NCBI RefSeq assembly: GCF_900236475.1
Contig: NZ_LT963352.1
Span: forward strand, 6,948,001-7,012,000
Direction of reading: 5' to 3'
DNA from: Streptomyces chartreusis NRRL 3882
GTDB taxonomy: Bacteria; Actinomycetota; Actinomycetes; Streptomycetales; Streptomycetaceae
DNA: 64,000 bases
This document shows, one piece after another, positions 25,079 to 34,678 of the stretch (positions are counted from its first letter, which is position 1; every line of letters begins with the position of its first letter). The notes beneath the pieces are model-generated. The model ran no database searches and was not told where the DNA came from. It was given only the letters and a program-made list of their open reading frames with translations. The translations under genes and the position numbers were made by a program.

Positions 25079-25314
25079 CCGGGCGGCGGCTCCACGACGC
25101 CGTACCTCGTGGGCGGCGTCATCGCCCTGCTCGCGGCGGGCGGGACACGGTGGTCCTGGCCCGCCGCCGGAGCTGACCTGCGGCTTCCGGCCCCGGACGG
25201 CAGGGCGTGCGGACCTCTGAGACCGTGGAGGACCAGGACGAACCCAGCCAGGGTGGGCCCCGGGCCGGCGCACCGATCGGGACCGAGACGGCCGGGCCGC
25301 CCGGCGGTGGGCCG

Positions 25315-26370
25315 TCAGGCCGCCACCGCACGCTCCAGCGCCCGCAGGAACCCGTCCATCGTCGCCCGGTCCCGCACCGCCAGCCGCAGCCACTCCCCGT
25401 CCAGGCCGGGGAAGGTGTCCCCACGCCGCACGGCGTAGCCGAGGTCGCGCAGGCGGCTGCGTACGGCCGCCGCGTGCGGAAGGCGGACCAGGACGAAGGG
25501 GCCCTGCGCGGGCCCGGCCACCCGCAGCCCGGCCGGGGCGAAGCGGGCCAGGCCCGTCAGCAGGTGGGCCCGGTCCGCGGCGATGCGGTGCGCCGCGTGG
25601 GCCGCCTCCGCCACCGCCCGTGGCCCCACGCACGCCTGCGCCGCGGCCAGCGCCGGCGTCGACACCGGCCACAGCGGCTGCGCCCGCTCCAGGTCCCGGA
25701 CGGTCTCCGGCGCCGCCAGTACGTACCCGATCCGCAGCCCCGCGAGCCCCCACGTCTTGGTCAGGCTGCGCAGCACCACGAGGCCGGGCACGTCGACGCG
25801 CTCCGCGAGGGACTCCCGCTCGCCCGGCACCGCGTCCATGAACGCCTCGTCCACGACCAGCAGCCGCCCGGGCCGGGCGAGGGAGGCGATCACGTCCGCC
25901 GGGTGCAGCACCGACGTCGGGTTCGTCGGATTGCCGATCACCACCAGGTCCGCGGTCTCGGGGACGGCCGCCGGGTCCAGCCGGAAGCCGTCCTCCTCCC
26001 GCAGCAGCACCCGGTCGACCGTGTGCCCCGCGTCCCGCAGCGCGGCCTCCGGCTCCGTGAACTGCGGGTGCACGACGACCGGCCGCCGCACCTTCAGCGC
26101 CCGCGCCAGCAGCACGAACGCCTCCGCCGCCCCCGCCGTCAGCAGCACCCGCTCCGCCGGCAGACCGTGCCGCGCCGCCACCGCCGCGCGTGCGGCCCGC
26201 CCGTCCGGGTAGGCCGCCAACCCGCCCAGCGACGCGGCGATGTGCTCCCGCAGCCACGCCGGCGGGGTGTCCGCGCGGACGTTCACGGCGAGGTCGACGA
26301 GCGAGCCGCCGTCGTCCCGGACCTCCGCGTCCCCGTGGTGCCGCAGATCGTGGCCGCCGTCAGTGGGCAT
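25315..26370 (-). CDS. cobC: CobC-like PLP-dependent enzyme (threonine-phosphate decarboxylase/aminotransferase fold)
   Basis: The 351-residue fold-type I enzyme resembles histidinol-phosphate aminotransferases and the CobC/CobD decarboxylases that supply (R)-1-amino-2-propanol phosphate for the cobalamin side chain. It has the PLP motifs NPTNPTSVLHP, VVDEAFMD and the Schiff-base Lys in LRSLTKTWGLAGLRIGY. It is the last gene of the cobalamin operon and overlaps the cbiX end by 11 nt, which supports the cobalamin role. The proteobacterial decarboxylase is called CobC and the enterobacterial one CobD, so names differ between schemes. Confidence 0.87.
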   Translation of the reverse strand: MPTDGGHDLRHHGDAEVRDDGGSLVDLAVNVRADTPPAWLREHIAASLGGLAAYPDGRAARAAVAARHGLPAERVLLTAGAAEAFVLLARALKVRRPVVVHPQFTEPEAALRDAGHTVDRVLLREEDGFRLDPAAVPETADLVVIGNPTNPTSVLHPADVIASLARPGRLLVVDEAFMDAVPGERESLAERVDVPGLVVLRSLTKTWGLAGLRIGYVLAAPETVRDLERAQPLWPVSTPALAAAQACVGPRAVAEAAHAAHRIAADRAHLLTGLARFAPAGLRVAGPAQGPFVLVRLPHAAAVRSRLRDLGYAVRRGDTFPGLDGEWLRLAVRDRATMDGFLRALERAVAA

Positions 26371-27286
26371 GGGAGTGCGCCCCGTGGTGGTGCCCGTGCC
26401 CGTGGTGGTGGCCGTCGTCGTCCGGGTGGAAGTGCGGCTGCTGCGGCAGCCCCACCTTGTCCTCGAAGCCCGGCAGCGCGATGCGGTACACGCACGAGTC
26501 GCAGTTCATCCGCAGATCACCCTCGACGGCCTCCGCGTACCGCTCCCACACCAGGTCCAGCAGCTCCGGCTCCGGCCCGATGACGTCGGCCGAGCACACC
26601 TCGACCTCCGGGTGCGCCGCCGCCCAGCCCTCCGTCTGCTGCCGCACCCGGTCCGGCAGGATGCCGGTGAACAGGAAGTAGGGGAGCACCACGATCCGGC
26701 GGGCGCCCAGCCGTGCGCACCGGTCGAGTCCGCTCGGCACGTCCGGCGCCGCCAGCGACACGAACGCCGTCTCGACCCCCGCGTACCCGCGCCCCTCCCA
26801 CAGCAGCCGGGCCGCCTTGTGCACCTCGGCGTTGGCGTCCGGGTCCGTCGACCCGCGCCCCACCAGCAGCACCGTCACGTCGGCCCGGTCACCCGGCCGG
26901 CGCCCCGCGGCGCCGCCCAGCGCCTCGTCCAGCCGCCGCTCCAGCACGTTCAGCAGCGCGGGGTGCGGGCCGAGCGGACGCCCGTACGTGTACGAGATCC
27001 CGGGGTGCCGTTCCTTCTCGCGGGCCAGCGCCGCCGGGATGTCGCCCTTGGCGTGCCCGGCGGACACCAGCATCAGCGGCACGGCGGCGAACCGCCGTAC
27101 GCCCCGCTCCACCAGCTCGGTGACGGCCTCGCCCAGCGGCGGCGGGGAGAGTTCGATGAAGCCGCCCGCGACGGGCAGTTCCGGGTGGCGGGCCCCCAGC
27201 TCCCGCACGAAGTCGCGGAACGCCTCGGCTCCGGCGTCGTCACGGGTGCCGTGGCCGGCGATGAGCAGGGCGGGCGGGGTGGTCAC
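26360..27286 (-). CDS. cbiX: Long-form sirohydrochlorin chelatase CbiX with MxCxxC motif and His-rich tail
   Basis: The 308-residue protein has two CbiX repeats. Active-site His are at residue 12 (AGHGTRDD) and 78 (AGHAKGD). Near the C-terminus it has MNCDSC (260-265), the MxCxxC motif reported for iron-sulfur-binding CbiX, and a tail with 12 His in the last 25 residues. It should insert cobalt, or iron for siroheme, into sirohydrochlorin in the cytoplasm. It sits in the cobalamin operon 40 nt after cbiG-cobJ. The coexistence of this early-insertion enzyme with CobN is noted as a finding. Confidence 0.92.
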   Translation of the reverse strand: MTTPPALLIAGHGTRDDAGAEAFRDFVRELGARHPELPVAGGFIELSPPPLGEAVTELVERGVRRFAAVPLMLVSAGHAKGDIPAALAREKERHPGISYTYGRPLGPHPALLNVLERRLDEALGGAAGRRPGDRADVTVLLVGRGSTDPDANAEVHKAARLLWEGRGYAGVETAFVSLAAPDVPSGLDRCARLGARRIVVLPYFLFTGILPDRVRQQTEGWAAAHPEVEVCSADVIGPEPELLDLVWERYAEAVEGDLRMNCDSCVYRIALPGFEDKVGLPQQPHFHPDDDGHHHGHGHHHGAHSHAH

Positions 27287-27326
27287 AGTTTCTCCTCGGC
27301 GGAAGTGGGGTGGTGGACGGCGCGGT

Positions 27327-29009
27327 TCACTCGGGCTCCTCCTGCCAGCGGTAGCCGCGCGGCGTCACCATGCGACCGGCGATCTCGCGGGTCGCGGTGT
27401 TGCCCACGGTGACGACCGTCATCATGTCGACCGTCGCCGGGTCGAGCGCGGCCAGAGTCGTGAGCCGGGCGGACTCGTCCGGCCGTGAGGCGTTGCGCAC
27501 GACACCGACCGGCGTCGTCGGCGCCCGGTGCTCGGCGAGGATGCCCAGCGCCTTGGGCAGCTGCCAGTCGCGGCCGCGGGAACGCGGGTTGTAGAACGTC
27601 ACCACGATGTCGGCCTCGGCCGCCGCCCGTACCCGCCGCTCGATGACCTCCCACGGCGTGTGCAGGTCGGACAGGCTGATCGACACGTGGTCGTGGCCCA
27701 GCGGCGCGCCCAGGATCGCGCCGGCCGCGAGCGCCGCCGTCACGCCGGGCACACCGACCACGTCGATGTCGTCGGAGGCCTCGGCGAGCGCGGGGGAGGC
27801 CATGGCGTACACGCCCGCGTCCCCGCTGCCGATCAGCGCGACGGCCCGCCCCTCGCGAGCCTCCTCGACGGCCGTGCGCGCCCGCTCCTCCTCGGCCCCC
27901 AGCCCCGACTCCAGGATCCGGGTGCCGGGCCGCAGCAGATCGCGGATCTGGTCGACGTACTGGTCGAGTCCGACGAGCACGGAGGCGCGCCGGAGTTCGG
28001 CCTTCGCGCGCGGCGTCAGCAGGTCCCGGGCACCCGGCCCGAGCCCGACCACCGCGAGCCGCCCGCGCCCCGGTCGCCGTACGACGGCACAGGTCGCCAT
28101 GGCGGGGCTGGCGGCCGACTTCCGCTTGGGGACGAGGAGTTCGCCCCCGCGCACCAGGGCGGCGGCCTCCGCGACCGAGGGGGTGCCGACGGCGGTGAGC
28201 GGCGCGTCGGACGGGTTGGGCACGTCGACCCCGGCCAACTCACCGGCGGGGTACGTCACCAGGGGCACACCGAGCCGCCGGGCGGCCTCGACGATGCCGG
28301 GCTCCTCGGCCTTGGCGTCGACGGTGGCGAGCTCGGCGACCGACGCCGCGGACAGCCCGGCCTCCCGCAGCGTGCCCTCGACCAGCCCGAGCACCTCCTC
28401 GGCGGGAGCGCCCTTCGACGCCCCGACCCCGACGACCAGGGACGGCGGGCGCAGCACCACCTCGCGCTCGGCCACCTCGACGAGCCGGTCGGTCAGCCGG
28501 ATCGTGCACGCCCCCTCGGCGGCCACCGGGAGCGCCGGCAGCGGCCAGGCCACCTCGGCACGCAGCGCCACCGCCTCACCGTCCAGCAACGCCCGGGAGA
28601 CCCCGGCGACATCGCCCTCCACGGGCAGGCCGAGGGTGTCCAGGCCGGGCAGGTCCACGGCGTCCGTCGCCGTGGTCACGACCGGCTCGGCACCCAGCAA
28701 CTCCCCGACTTCCCGGGCGAGTTCGTTGGCCCCGCCCGCGTGCCCGCCCACCAGGGACACCGCGAACCGCCCGCCCTCGTCGACGCACACCACGCCCGGG
28801 TCCGCCGTCTTGCCGGACAGCAGCGGTGCCACCAGCCGCACCACCGCGCCGGTCGCCAGGAAGCACACGAGCTGCTCGCACTGCGCGAACGCGGCCCGTA
28901 CGGCGTCACCGACGGGACCCTCGTACACGCGTGTGCGGTCCGGCCACGCGGCGGCAAGCCGGTCCCGCGCAGCCGCGCCCGCCGTCGTGGCGGAAATGAG
29001 GCCGATCAC
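27327..29009 (-). CDS. cobJ: Fused cobalt-precorrin-5A hydrolase (CbiG) and precorrin-3B C17-methyltransferase (CobJ/CbiH)
   Basis: The 560-residue protein is a two-domain fusion. Residues about 1-310 are CbiG-like: VIGLISATTAG at the start, LATGAVVRLVAPLLSGK, SLVGGHAGGANELA and a CobE-like VVGVGASKGAPAEEVL segment. Residues about 318-560 are a SAM-dependent uroporphyrin-III-type methylase of the CobJ/CbiH kind: GLGPGARDLL, IGSGDAGVYAMASP, VTFYNPRSRGRDWQL. The two halves perform ring contraction and the following lactone opening in corrin synthesis. The GTG at 29009 is fixed by AAGGAG 8 nt upstream. Such fusions are known in actinobacteria. Confidence 0.93.
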   Translation of the reverse strand: MIGLISATTAGAAARDRLAAAWPDRTRVYEGPVGDAVRAAFAQCEQLVCFLATGAVVRLVAPLLSGKTADPGVVCVDEGGRFAVSLVGGHAGGANELAREVGELLGAEPVVTTATDAVDLPGLDTLGLPVEGDVAGVSRALLDGEAVALRAEVAWPLPALPVAAEGACTIRLTDRLVEVAEREVVLRPPSLVVGVGASKGAPAEEVLGLVEGTLREAGLSAASVAELATVDAKAEEPGIVEAARRLGVPLVTYPAGELAGVDVPNPSDAPLTAVGTPSVAEAAALVRGGELLVPKRKSAASPAMATCAVVRRPGRGRLAVVGLGPGARDLLTPRAKAELRRASVLVGLDQYVDQIRDLLRPGTRILESGLGAEEERARTAVEEAREGRAVALIGSGDAGVYAMASPALAEASDDIDVVGVPGVTAALAAGAILGAPLGHDHVSISLSDLHTPWEVIERRVRAAAEADIVVTFYNPRSRGRDWQLPKALGILAEHRAPTTPVGVVRNASRPDESARLTTLAALDPATVDMMTVVTVGNTATREIAGRMVTPRGYRWQEEPE

Positions 29010-29067
29010 TGAGCGACTCCTTCTGCGATGTCTTCCCTGCGTTCGACAGGTACGGGAGGCCGGACCA

Positions 29068-29886
29068 TCATGAGCGGGCACCCCGTTCGCGCAGGGCCTT
29101 GCGGGCCTCGGGGTCGGCCTTGCGGTAACCGTGGAAGTGGCCCGGGTGGTAGAGGTGCGAGCGCGTGCCGTGCGCGTCGAGCGCCGGGCCGACCAGGAAC
29201 AGCGTGTGCTTCCAGAGCTTGTGCTCCTTGACCGTCTCCTCCAACGTGCCGACCGTGCACTTCACGACCAGCTCCTCCGGCCAGGTCGCCTGGTACGCGA
29301 CCACGACCGGGGTCGTCGTCGGATAACCGCCCTCCAGCAGCTCCCGCACCAGCTGCCCGCTGCGGGCGGCGGAGAGGAAGATCGCCATGGTGGTGCCGTG
29401 CTTGGCGAACTCGCGGACCTCCTCCCCGGGCGGCATGGGCGTCTTGCCCCCGCCCAGCCGGGTCAGCACGACGGACTGGGCGACCTCGGGGATGGTCAGC
29501 TCGCGCCGGGCGAGCGCGGCGACCGCGGAGAAGGCGGACACCCCGGGCACGACCTCGGTCGCCAGGCCGATCTCGGCACACCGGTCGAGCTGCTCCTGGG
29601 TGCCGCCCCACAGGGCGGGGTCACCGGAGTGGATCCGGGCCACCTTCAGCCCCTCCTCGCGCGCCCGCTCGTACACCGCCACCACGTCCTCCAGGGACAG
29701 GGCCGCCGAGTCGAGGATCTCCGCGTCCCGGCGCGCGTGCTGGAGGACCTCCGCCTGGACCAGGCTGGCCGCCCAGATCACCACGTCGGCCTCGGCGATG
29801 GCGCGCGCGGCACGGAACGTCAGCAGGTCGGCGGCGCCGGGGCCGGCACCGACGAAGGTCACCTTGCCGGTGGGGGCGTCGGCCAT
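29068..29886 (-). CDS. cobM: Precorrin-4 C11-methyltransferase
   Basis: The 272-residue SAM-dependent methylase methylates precorrin-4 at C11. It has the family start VTFVGAGPGAADLLTFRAARA, the loop RIHSGDPALWGGTQEQ and PGVSAFSAVAALARRELT, which together are characteristic of CobM/CbiF. The length agrees with the family. It is in the operon between cobI and cbiG-cobJ, with 58-nt gaps on each side. Confidence 0.95.
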   Translation of the reverse strand: MADAPTGKVTFVGAGPGAADLLTFRAARAIAEADVVIWAASLVQAEVLQHARRDAEILDSAALSLEDVVAVYERAREEGLKVARIHSGDPALWGGTQEQLDRCAEIGLATEVVPGVSAFSAVAALARRELTIPEVAQSVVLTRLGGGKTPMPPGEEVREFAKHGTTMAIFLSAARSGQLVRELLEGGYPTTTPVVVAYQATWPEELVVKCTVGTLEETVKEHKLWKHTLFLVGPALDAHGTRSHLYHPGHFHGYRKADPEARKALRERGARS

Positions 29887-29944
29887 GGGGTTGGTCCTCT
29901 CGTACAGGGGGGTTACCGGTGGGGCAGGGTGATGGACGGGCGCG

Positions 29945-30694
29945 TCAGAGCTTTCCGCCCCGGCCGCCGTCGCGCCGCGCGGGGGAGATGAGCGTCGACA
30001 GATAGGGCAGGGGAGTGCCGTCGAGTTCGGCGGCCGGCCGGATCGACTCCTCCGTCAGCCCCAGCGCCGACCCCCACACCGCGTCGCCGATCCGCCCGGT
30101 CTCCCGCAGCGCCTCGCCGACCTCGTGCGCCTGCCGGCCGAACTTGTAGGCGACGACGGTCCCGGGCCCGGCGAGGGCCTCCTTGAGCACGGTCGACCCC
30201 GCCGTGACGGGCACGAGCGTGAGCGGCTCGGTCCCCTCGGTCAGCACGGCGCCCGACCGCGCGGCGAGGTCCTGCATGGCGGTGATCCCGGGCACGGTCT
30301 CGACGACGGTCCCGGGCACCAGCTCGGCGATGGTCTGCGCGAGGTAGGTGAAGGTGGAGTACACGTTGGGGTCCCCGATGGTCGCGAAGGCGACGGCGCC
30401 GTGCCCGCGCAGCAGCTCGGCCACCCGCTGCCCGGCCGCGTCCCAGGCCGCCTCGCGCCGGGCCCGGTCGCTCCGCTCGTTCAGCGCGAACACGACCCGG
30501 ACGACCTTCTCCTCGGGCACGTAGTGCAGCACGGTCGCCTCGGCCCGCCCGCGCTCGCCCCCGTCCTTGCCATCGGGCGCAGCCATCACGGGCACGACGA
30601 CGACGTCCGCCTCGCGCAGGGCGTTCACGCCCTTGACGGTCACCAGCTCCGGATCCCCGGGCCCGACCCCGACCCCGACCAGCCTGCTGCTCAT
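29945..30694 (-). CDS. cobI: Precorrin-2 C20-methyltransferase
   Basis: The 249-residue SAM-dependent methylase methylates precorrin-2 at C20. It carries LVGVGVGPGDPELVTVKGVNAL, FATIGDPNVYSTFTYL and ETVPGITAMQDLAARSG, diagnostic of CobI/CbiL. Its ATG overlaps the cobB stop by 4 nt, so the two are translationally coupled. Confidence 0.95.
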   Translation of the reverse strand: MSSRLVGVGVGPGDPELVTVKGVNALREADVVVVPVMAAPDGKDGGERGRAEATVLHYVPEEKVVRVVFALNERSDRARREAAWDAAGQRVAELLRGHGAVAFATIGDPNVYSTFTYLAQTIAELVPGTVVETVPGITAMQDLAARSGAVLTEGTEPLTLVPVTAGSTVLKEALAGPGTVVAYKFGRQAHEVGEALRETGRIGDAVWGSALGLTEESIRPAAELDGTPLPYLSTLISPARRDGGRGGKL

Positions 30695-32073
30695 GACGTC
30701 CGGCACCTCTCCACGAACCGACGGGCGACACCGGGCTGCGCCGCCCAGTGCGTGTGCAGATAGCTCGCGTGCACACCGCGCTGCACGAACCCCTCGACCC
30801 GCCGCCGAGGGGTCTTGAGGCCCCAGGCGGGTTCGGCCCCCGCCCCGGGCTCCACGGCGGTCCGGTGGAACTCGTGCCCCCGCATCCGTGTCCCCGCCGC
30901 CGCGAGCACACTGTCGCCGACGGCCACCGCGTCCCGGTACCCCAGGGTCAGCCGTCCGGTCATCCGCGCCCCGGCGTCCAGCACCCCGCACATCGGCTGC
31001 CCGTCCAGCTCCCGGCACAGATACAGCAGCCCGGCACACTCGGCGGCCACCGGAGCGCCGCTCCCCGCCAGGTGCGCAACGGCCTTCCGCAGGGGTTCAT
31101 TGGCGGACAGCTCGGCGGCGTACACCTCGGGGAACCCGCCCCCGATCACCAACCCGCGCGTCCCTTCGGGCAGTTCCTCGTCCCGCAGCGGATCGAAGGG
31201 CACGACGTCGGCACCGGCGGCGGCGAGCAGCTCGGTGTGCTCGGCGTAGGAGAAGGTGAACGCGGGACCACCGGCGACAGCGACCCTCGGCTTCGGCTTC
31301 TCGTCCGACTGCGTCGAGTGGTGGGTGGACGAGGAAACAGCCTCAGCCGCATCCCAAGCCGCACCCGACAACGCCCCCGCACCCCGCGCCAACCCCATCA
31401 ACGCGTCCAGATCACAACCGTCGGAGACCTGCGCGGCCATCGCCGCGACCGCCTCCACCGCCTCGGCCCGCCGCTCGGCGACCGGCACCAGCCCCAGATG
31501 CCGCGACGGCGTGTCCACCTGCGGAGCCCGCCGCAGCACCCCGAGCACAGGCACCCCCACCTGCTCCAACGCCTCCCGCAGCATCACCTCGTGCCGGTCC
31601 GAGGCGACCTTGTTCAGGATCACGCCCCCGACCCGCACCTGCGGATCCCAGGAGACGAACCCGTGCACCAGCGCCGCCACCGACCGGGACTGCGACGACG
31701 CGTCGACGACCAGCACCACCGGCGCCCGCAACAACTTCGCGACATGAGCCGTGGAGGCCAGCTCCCCCTCCCCGGCGGCCCCGTCGTACAGCCCCATCAC
31801 GCCCTCGACGACGGCGACGTCACACCCGCGCGCCCCGTGCAGGAACAACGGCCCGACCAGGTCCGGCCCGCACAGGTACGCGTCGAGGTTCCGCCCCACC
31901 CGCCCGGTCGCGAGCGCGTGGTACCCGGGGTCTATGTAGTCCGGCCCGACCTTGTGCGGGGACACCGCGAGTCCCCGCGCGGCGAACGCGGCCATCAGCC
32001 CCGTGGCGACGGTGGTCTTGCCGCTGCCCGACGAGGGCGCGGCGACGACCAGCCGGGGCACGGACGAGGACAT
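30691..32073 (-). CDS. cobB: Cobyrinate/hydrogenobyrinate a,c-diamide synthase
   Basis: The 460-residue protein has an N-terminal ATPase with P-loop SSGSGKTT (about 14-21) and a C-terminal class I glutamine amidotransferase-like domain with GGGFPEVYAAELSAN and the nucleophile Cys in AAECAGLLYLC. It amidates the a and c carboxylates of the corrin ring. The ATG at 32073 overlaps the cobO stop by one base (TGATG). A Ser/Thr-rich linker (SSSTHHSTQSDE) separates the domains. Confidence 0.95.
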   Translation of the reverse strand: MSSSVPRLVVAAPSSGSGKTTVATGLMAAFAARGLAVSPHKVGPDYIDPGYHALATGRVGRNLDAYLCGPDLVGPLFLHGARGCDVAVVEGVMGLYDGAAGEGELASTAHVAKLLRAPVVLVVDASSQSRSVAALVHGFVSWDPQVRVGGVILNKVASDRHEVMLREALEQVGVPVLGVLRRAPQVDTPSRHLGLVPVAERRAEAVEAVAAMAAQVSDGCDLDALMGLARGAGALSGAAWDAAEAVSSSTHHSTQSDEKPKPRVAVAGGPAFTFSYAEHTELLAAAGADVVPFDPLRDEELPEGTRGLVIGGGFPEVYAAELSANEPLRKAVAHLAGSGAPVAAECAGLLYLCRELDGQPMCGVLDAGARMTGRLTLGYRDAVAVGDSVLAAAGTRMRGHEFHRTAVEPGAGAEPAWGLKTPRRRVEGFVQRGVHASYLHTHWAAQPGVARRFVERCRTS

Positions 32074-32672
32074 CACCACTCGATGCCCCTCTGCCCCTTC
32101 TGCCCGGCGTCCATCGGGTGCTTCACCTTGGACATGTCGGTCACGAGGTCGGCGAAGTCCACGAGCTTCTCCGGAGCGTTGCGCCCCGTGATCACCACAT
32201 GCTGGGTACCGGGCCGGTTCCGCAGGACGTCCACGACCTCGTCCGTGTCGACCCACCCCCAGTGCATCGGGTAGGCGAACTCGTCCAGCACGTACAGCCG
32301 GTAGGTCTCCGCCGCCAGGTCCCGCTTGACCTGCTCCCAGCCCTCCCGGGCCTTCTCCTCGTTGTCCAGTTGCGCATCGCGCTGCACCCAGGACCAGCCC
32401 TCGCCCATCTTGTGCCAGGCGACGGTCCCGCCCTCGCCGGAGGCACCGAGCACGCGCAGCGCGTTCTCCTCGCCGACCTTCCACTTCGCCGACTTGACGA
32501 ACTGGAACACCCCGATCGGCCACCCCTGGTTCCAGGCCCGCAGCGCGAGCCCGAAGGCGGCCGTCGACTTGCCCTTGCCGACGCCCGTGTGCACGACGAC
32601 GAGCGGCCGGTTCCGGCGCTGCCGGGTCGTCAGACCGTCGTCCGGAATGACACTCGGCTGTCCCTGCGGCAT
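32073..32672 (-). CDS. cobO: Cob(I)yrinic acid a,c-diamide adenosyltransferase
   Basis: The 199-residue protein has the CobO/CobA P-loop TGVGKGKST (about 29-37), then AAFGLALRAWNQGWPIGVFQF and LDEFAYPMHWGWVD. It transfers the adenosyl group from ATP to the reduced corrin. It overlaps both neighbouring cob genes by a single base, so the block is translationally coupled. Confidence 0.96.
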   Translation of the reverse strand: MPQGQPSVIPDDGLTTRQRRNRPLVVVHTGVGKGKSTAAFGLALRAWNQGWPIGVFQFVKSAKWKVGEENALRVLGASGEGGTVAWHKMGEGWSWVQRDAQLDNEEKAREGWEQVKRDLAAETYRLYVLDEFAYPMHWGWVDTDEVVDVLRNRPGTQHVVITGRNAPEKLVDFADLVTDMSKVKHPMDAGQKGQRGIEW

Positions 32673-34678
32673 TACGCGGCCCTCCTCGAAGTCCCCTGCA
32701 CATCCCTGACCAGCCCGGCGATCGAGTCGGCCCGCAGCTCGTCCAGCGTCACGGCGGTGCCGCCCAGCTCACCGGCGAGCTGCCCGGCGAGCCCCAGCCG
32801 CACCGGCCCCGACTCGCAGTCCACGACGACCGACGCGACGCCCTCGGCCGCGAACAGCCGTGCCGCCCGCCCGGCCAGGGCGACCGGCTCCGGGCCTCCG
32901 GTGGCCCGCCCGTCCGTCACCAGCACGACCAGCGGCCGCCGTGCCGGATCCCGCAGCCGCTCCACCCGCAGCACGTCGTGCGCGCGCAGCAGCCCGGCGG
33001 CCAGCGGTGTGCGCCCGCCGGTCGGCAGCGACTCCAGCCGGGCCGCCGCCGCGTCCACGGACGAGGTCGGCGGCAGCGCGACGTCGGCGCCCGAACCCCG
33101 GAACGTCACCAGCCCCACCTTGTCGCGCCGCTGGTACGCGTCCAGCAGCAGCGACAGCACGGCCCCCTTCACGGCACTCATCCGCTGCCGCGCCGCCATC
33201 GACCCGGAGGCGTCCACGACGAAGAGCACGAGGTTGCCCTCGCGCCCCTCGCGGGTCGCCTGCCGCAGATCGTCCCGGCGCACGACAAGACCCGGCCCGG
33301 ACCGCCCGCGCGCCCGCTGGTGCGGTGCCGCGGCCTGCACGGTCGCCGCCAGGTGCAGCTTGGTGAGCGCGCCCCGCGGCCGCCGGGCCCCGGTCGTCCG
33401 CCCGTGCTCGGTCCGCGCCCGGGAACGCCGCCCGGTGGCCCCCTCGCCGATCCCGGGCACGCTCAGCACCTTGGTCCTGAACGGCTCCGCCGCCCGTACG
33501 GCCGACTGCTCACCGGCCCCGGACGGCTGCGGCTGCCCGTTCTCCCCGGCCTCGGGCGGAGCCCCGGTGTCATCGCCCTGGGGCCCCTCGTCGGGCTCGG
33601 GCTGCCCGCCGCCCCCGCCGGGCCCCTCCGGGCCCTGGTCGGGATCGGGGTCCGGGTCGTCGTCCCCGGAGAACTCCTCCAGGGTCTCGTCCAGCTTGTC
33701 CTCGTCCAGCCCCGGCGCGTCGAAGGGGTTGCGCCGCCGGCGGTGCGGCAGCGCGAGCAGCGCGGCCTGCCGGACGTCCTCCGCGAGCACGTCCGTACGC
33801 CCCGCCCAGGCCGCCAGCGCCGTCGCCGTGCGCGCCATCACGATGTCGGCGCGCATGCCGTCGACCTCGAAGGCCGCGCAGGTCGCCGCGATCTGCCGCA
33901 GCGCCCCGTCGCCCAGCCGTACCGACGGCAGCAGCTCCCGCGCCGCGACGATCCGCGCCCGTACGTCGGCCTCCTCGTCCGCCCACCGGGCCGCGAACCC
34001 CTCCGGATCGGCGTCGTAGGCGAGCCGCCGCCGGACGACCTCCACCCGCTGCTCGGGCTCCCGCGAGGCCGAGACCTCCACGGTCAGCCCGAACCGGTCG
34101 AGCAACTGCGGCCGCAGCTCGCCCTCTTCGGGGTTCATGGTGCCGACGAGCAGGAACCGTGCCGCGTGCCGTACGGAGACGCCCTCGCGTTCCACGTACG
34201 AGGCGCCCATCGCGGCCGCGTCGAGCAGCAGATCGACCAGGTGGTCGTGGAGGAGGTTGACCTCGTCCACGTAGAGGATGCCGCGGTGCGCGTCGGCGAG
34301 CAGGCCGGGCTCGAAGGCCTTCACGCCCTCCGACAGCGCCCGCTCGATGTCCAGCGCGCCCACCAGCCGGTCCTCCGAGGCGCCGACGGGCAGTTCCACC
34401 ATCCGGGCCGGACGGGACCGGCCGGCGGTTCCCGGCGCGTGCGGCCCGTCCGGGCAGGCGGGGTCGGGGGAGCCGGGGTCGCAGGAGAAGCGGCACTCGG
34501 GGACGACGTCCACCTGAGGCATGAGCGCGGACAGCGCCCGCACGGCGGTCGACTTGGCGGTGCCCTTCTCACCGCGCACCAGCACACCGCCGACCGCCGG
34601 CGACACGGCGTTCAGCAGCAGTGCGAGCCGCAGGTCGTCCTGGCCGACCACGGCCGTGAACGGGAACGGGGTGCTCAC
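32672..34678 (-). CDS. Fused AAA+/VWA chelatase subunit (ChlI-ChlD type), partner of CobN
   Basis: The 668-residue protein joins a magnesium-chelatase-I-like AAA+ domain (Walker A GEKGTAKST at 36-44, Walker B LYVDEVNLL, DRFGLTVEV) to a Pro/Glu/Asp-rich linker (about 320-395) and a von Willebrand A domain with MIDAS motif DASGS starting at residue 489. In organisms without CobS/CobT this fusion acts with CobN as the ATP-dependent cobaltochelatase. It is directly upstream-coupled to cobN (4-nt overlap), which supports that role over chlorophyll synthesis. Confidence 0.93.
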   Translation of the reverse strand: MSTPFPFTAVVGQDDLRLALLLNAVSPAVGGVLVRGEKGTAKSTAVRALSALMPQVDVVPECRFSCDPGSPDPACPDGPHAPGTAGRSRPARMVELPVGASEDRLVGALDIERALSEGVKAFEPGLLADAHRGILYVDEVNLLHDHLVDLLLDAAAMGASYVEREGVSVRHAARFLLVGTMNPEEGELRPQLLDRFGLTVEVSASREPEQRVEVVRRRLAYDADPEGFAARWADEEADVRARIVAARELLPSVRLGDGALRQIAATCAAFEVDGMRADIVMARTATALAAWAGRTDVLAEDVRQAALLALPHRRRRNPFDAPGLDEDKLDETLEEFSGDDDPDPDPDQGPEGPGGGGGQPEPDEGPQGDDTGAPPEAGENGQPQPSGAGEQSAVRAAEPFRTKVLSVPGIGEGATGRRSRARTEHGRTTGARRPRGALTKLHLAATVQAAAPHQRARGRSGPGLVVRRDDLRQATREGREGNLVLFVVDASGSMAARQRMSAVKGAVLSLLLDAYQRRDKVGLVTFRGSGADVALPPTSSVDAAAARLESLPTGGRTPLAAGLLRAHDVLRVERLRDPARRPLVVLVTDGRATGGPEPVALAGRAARLFAAEGVASVVVDCESGPVRLGLAGQLAGELGGTAVTLDELRADSIAGLVRDVQGTSRRAA

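Noticed and set aside
25079..25314. Short open frames and a weak GACGGCC/GGCCGTC hairpin between the amidohydrolase and cobC
   Set aside because: No protein-like sequence or ribosome binding site; the 7-bp stem is weak and overlaps the cobC stop.
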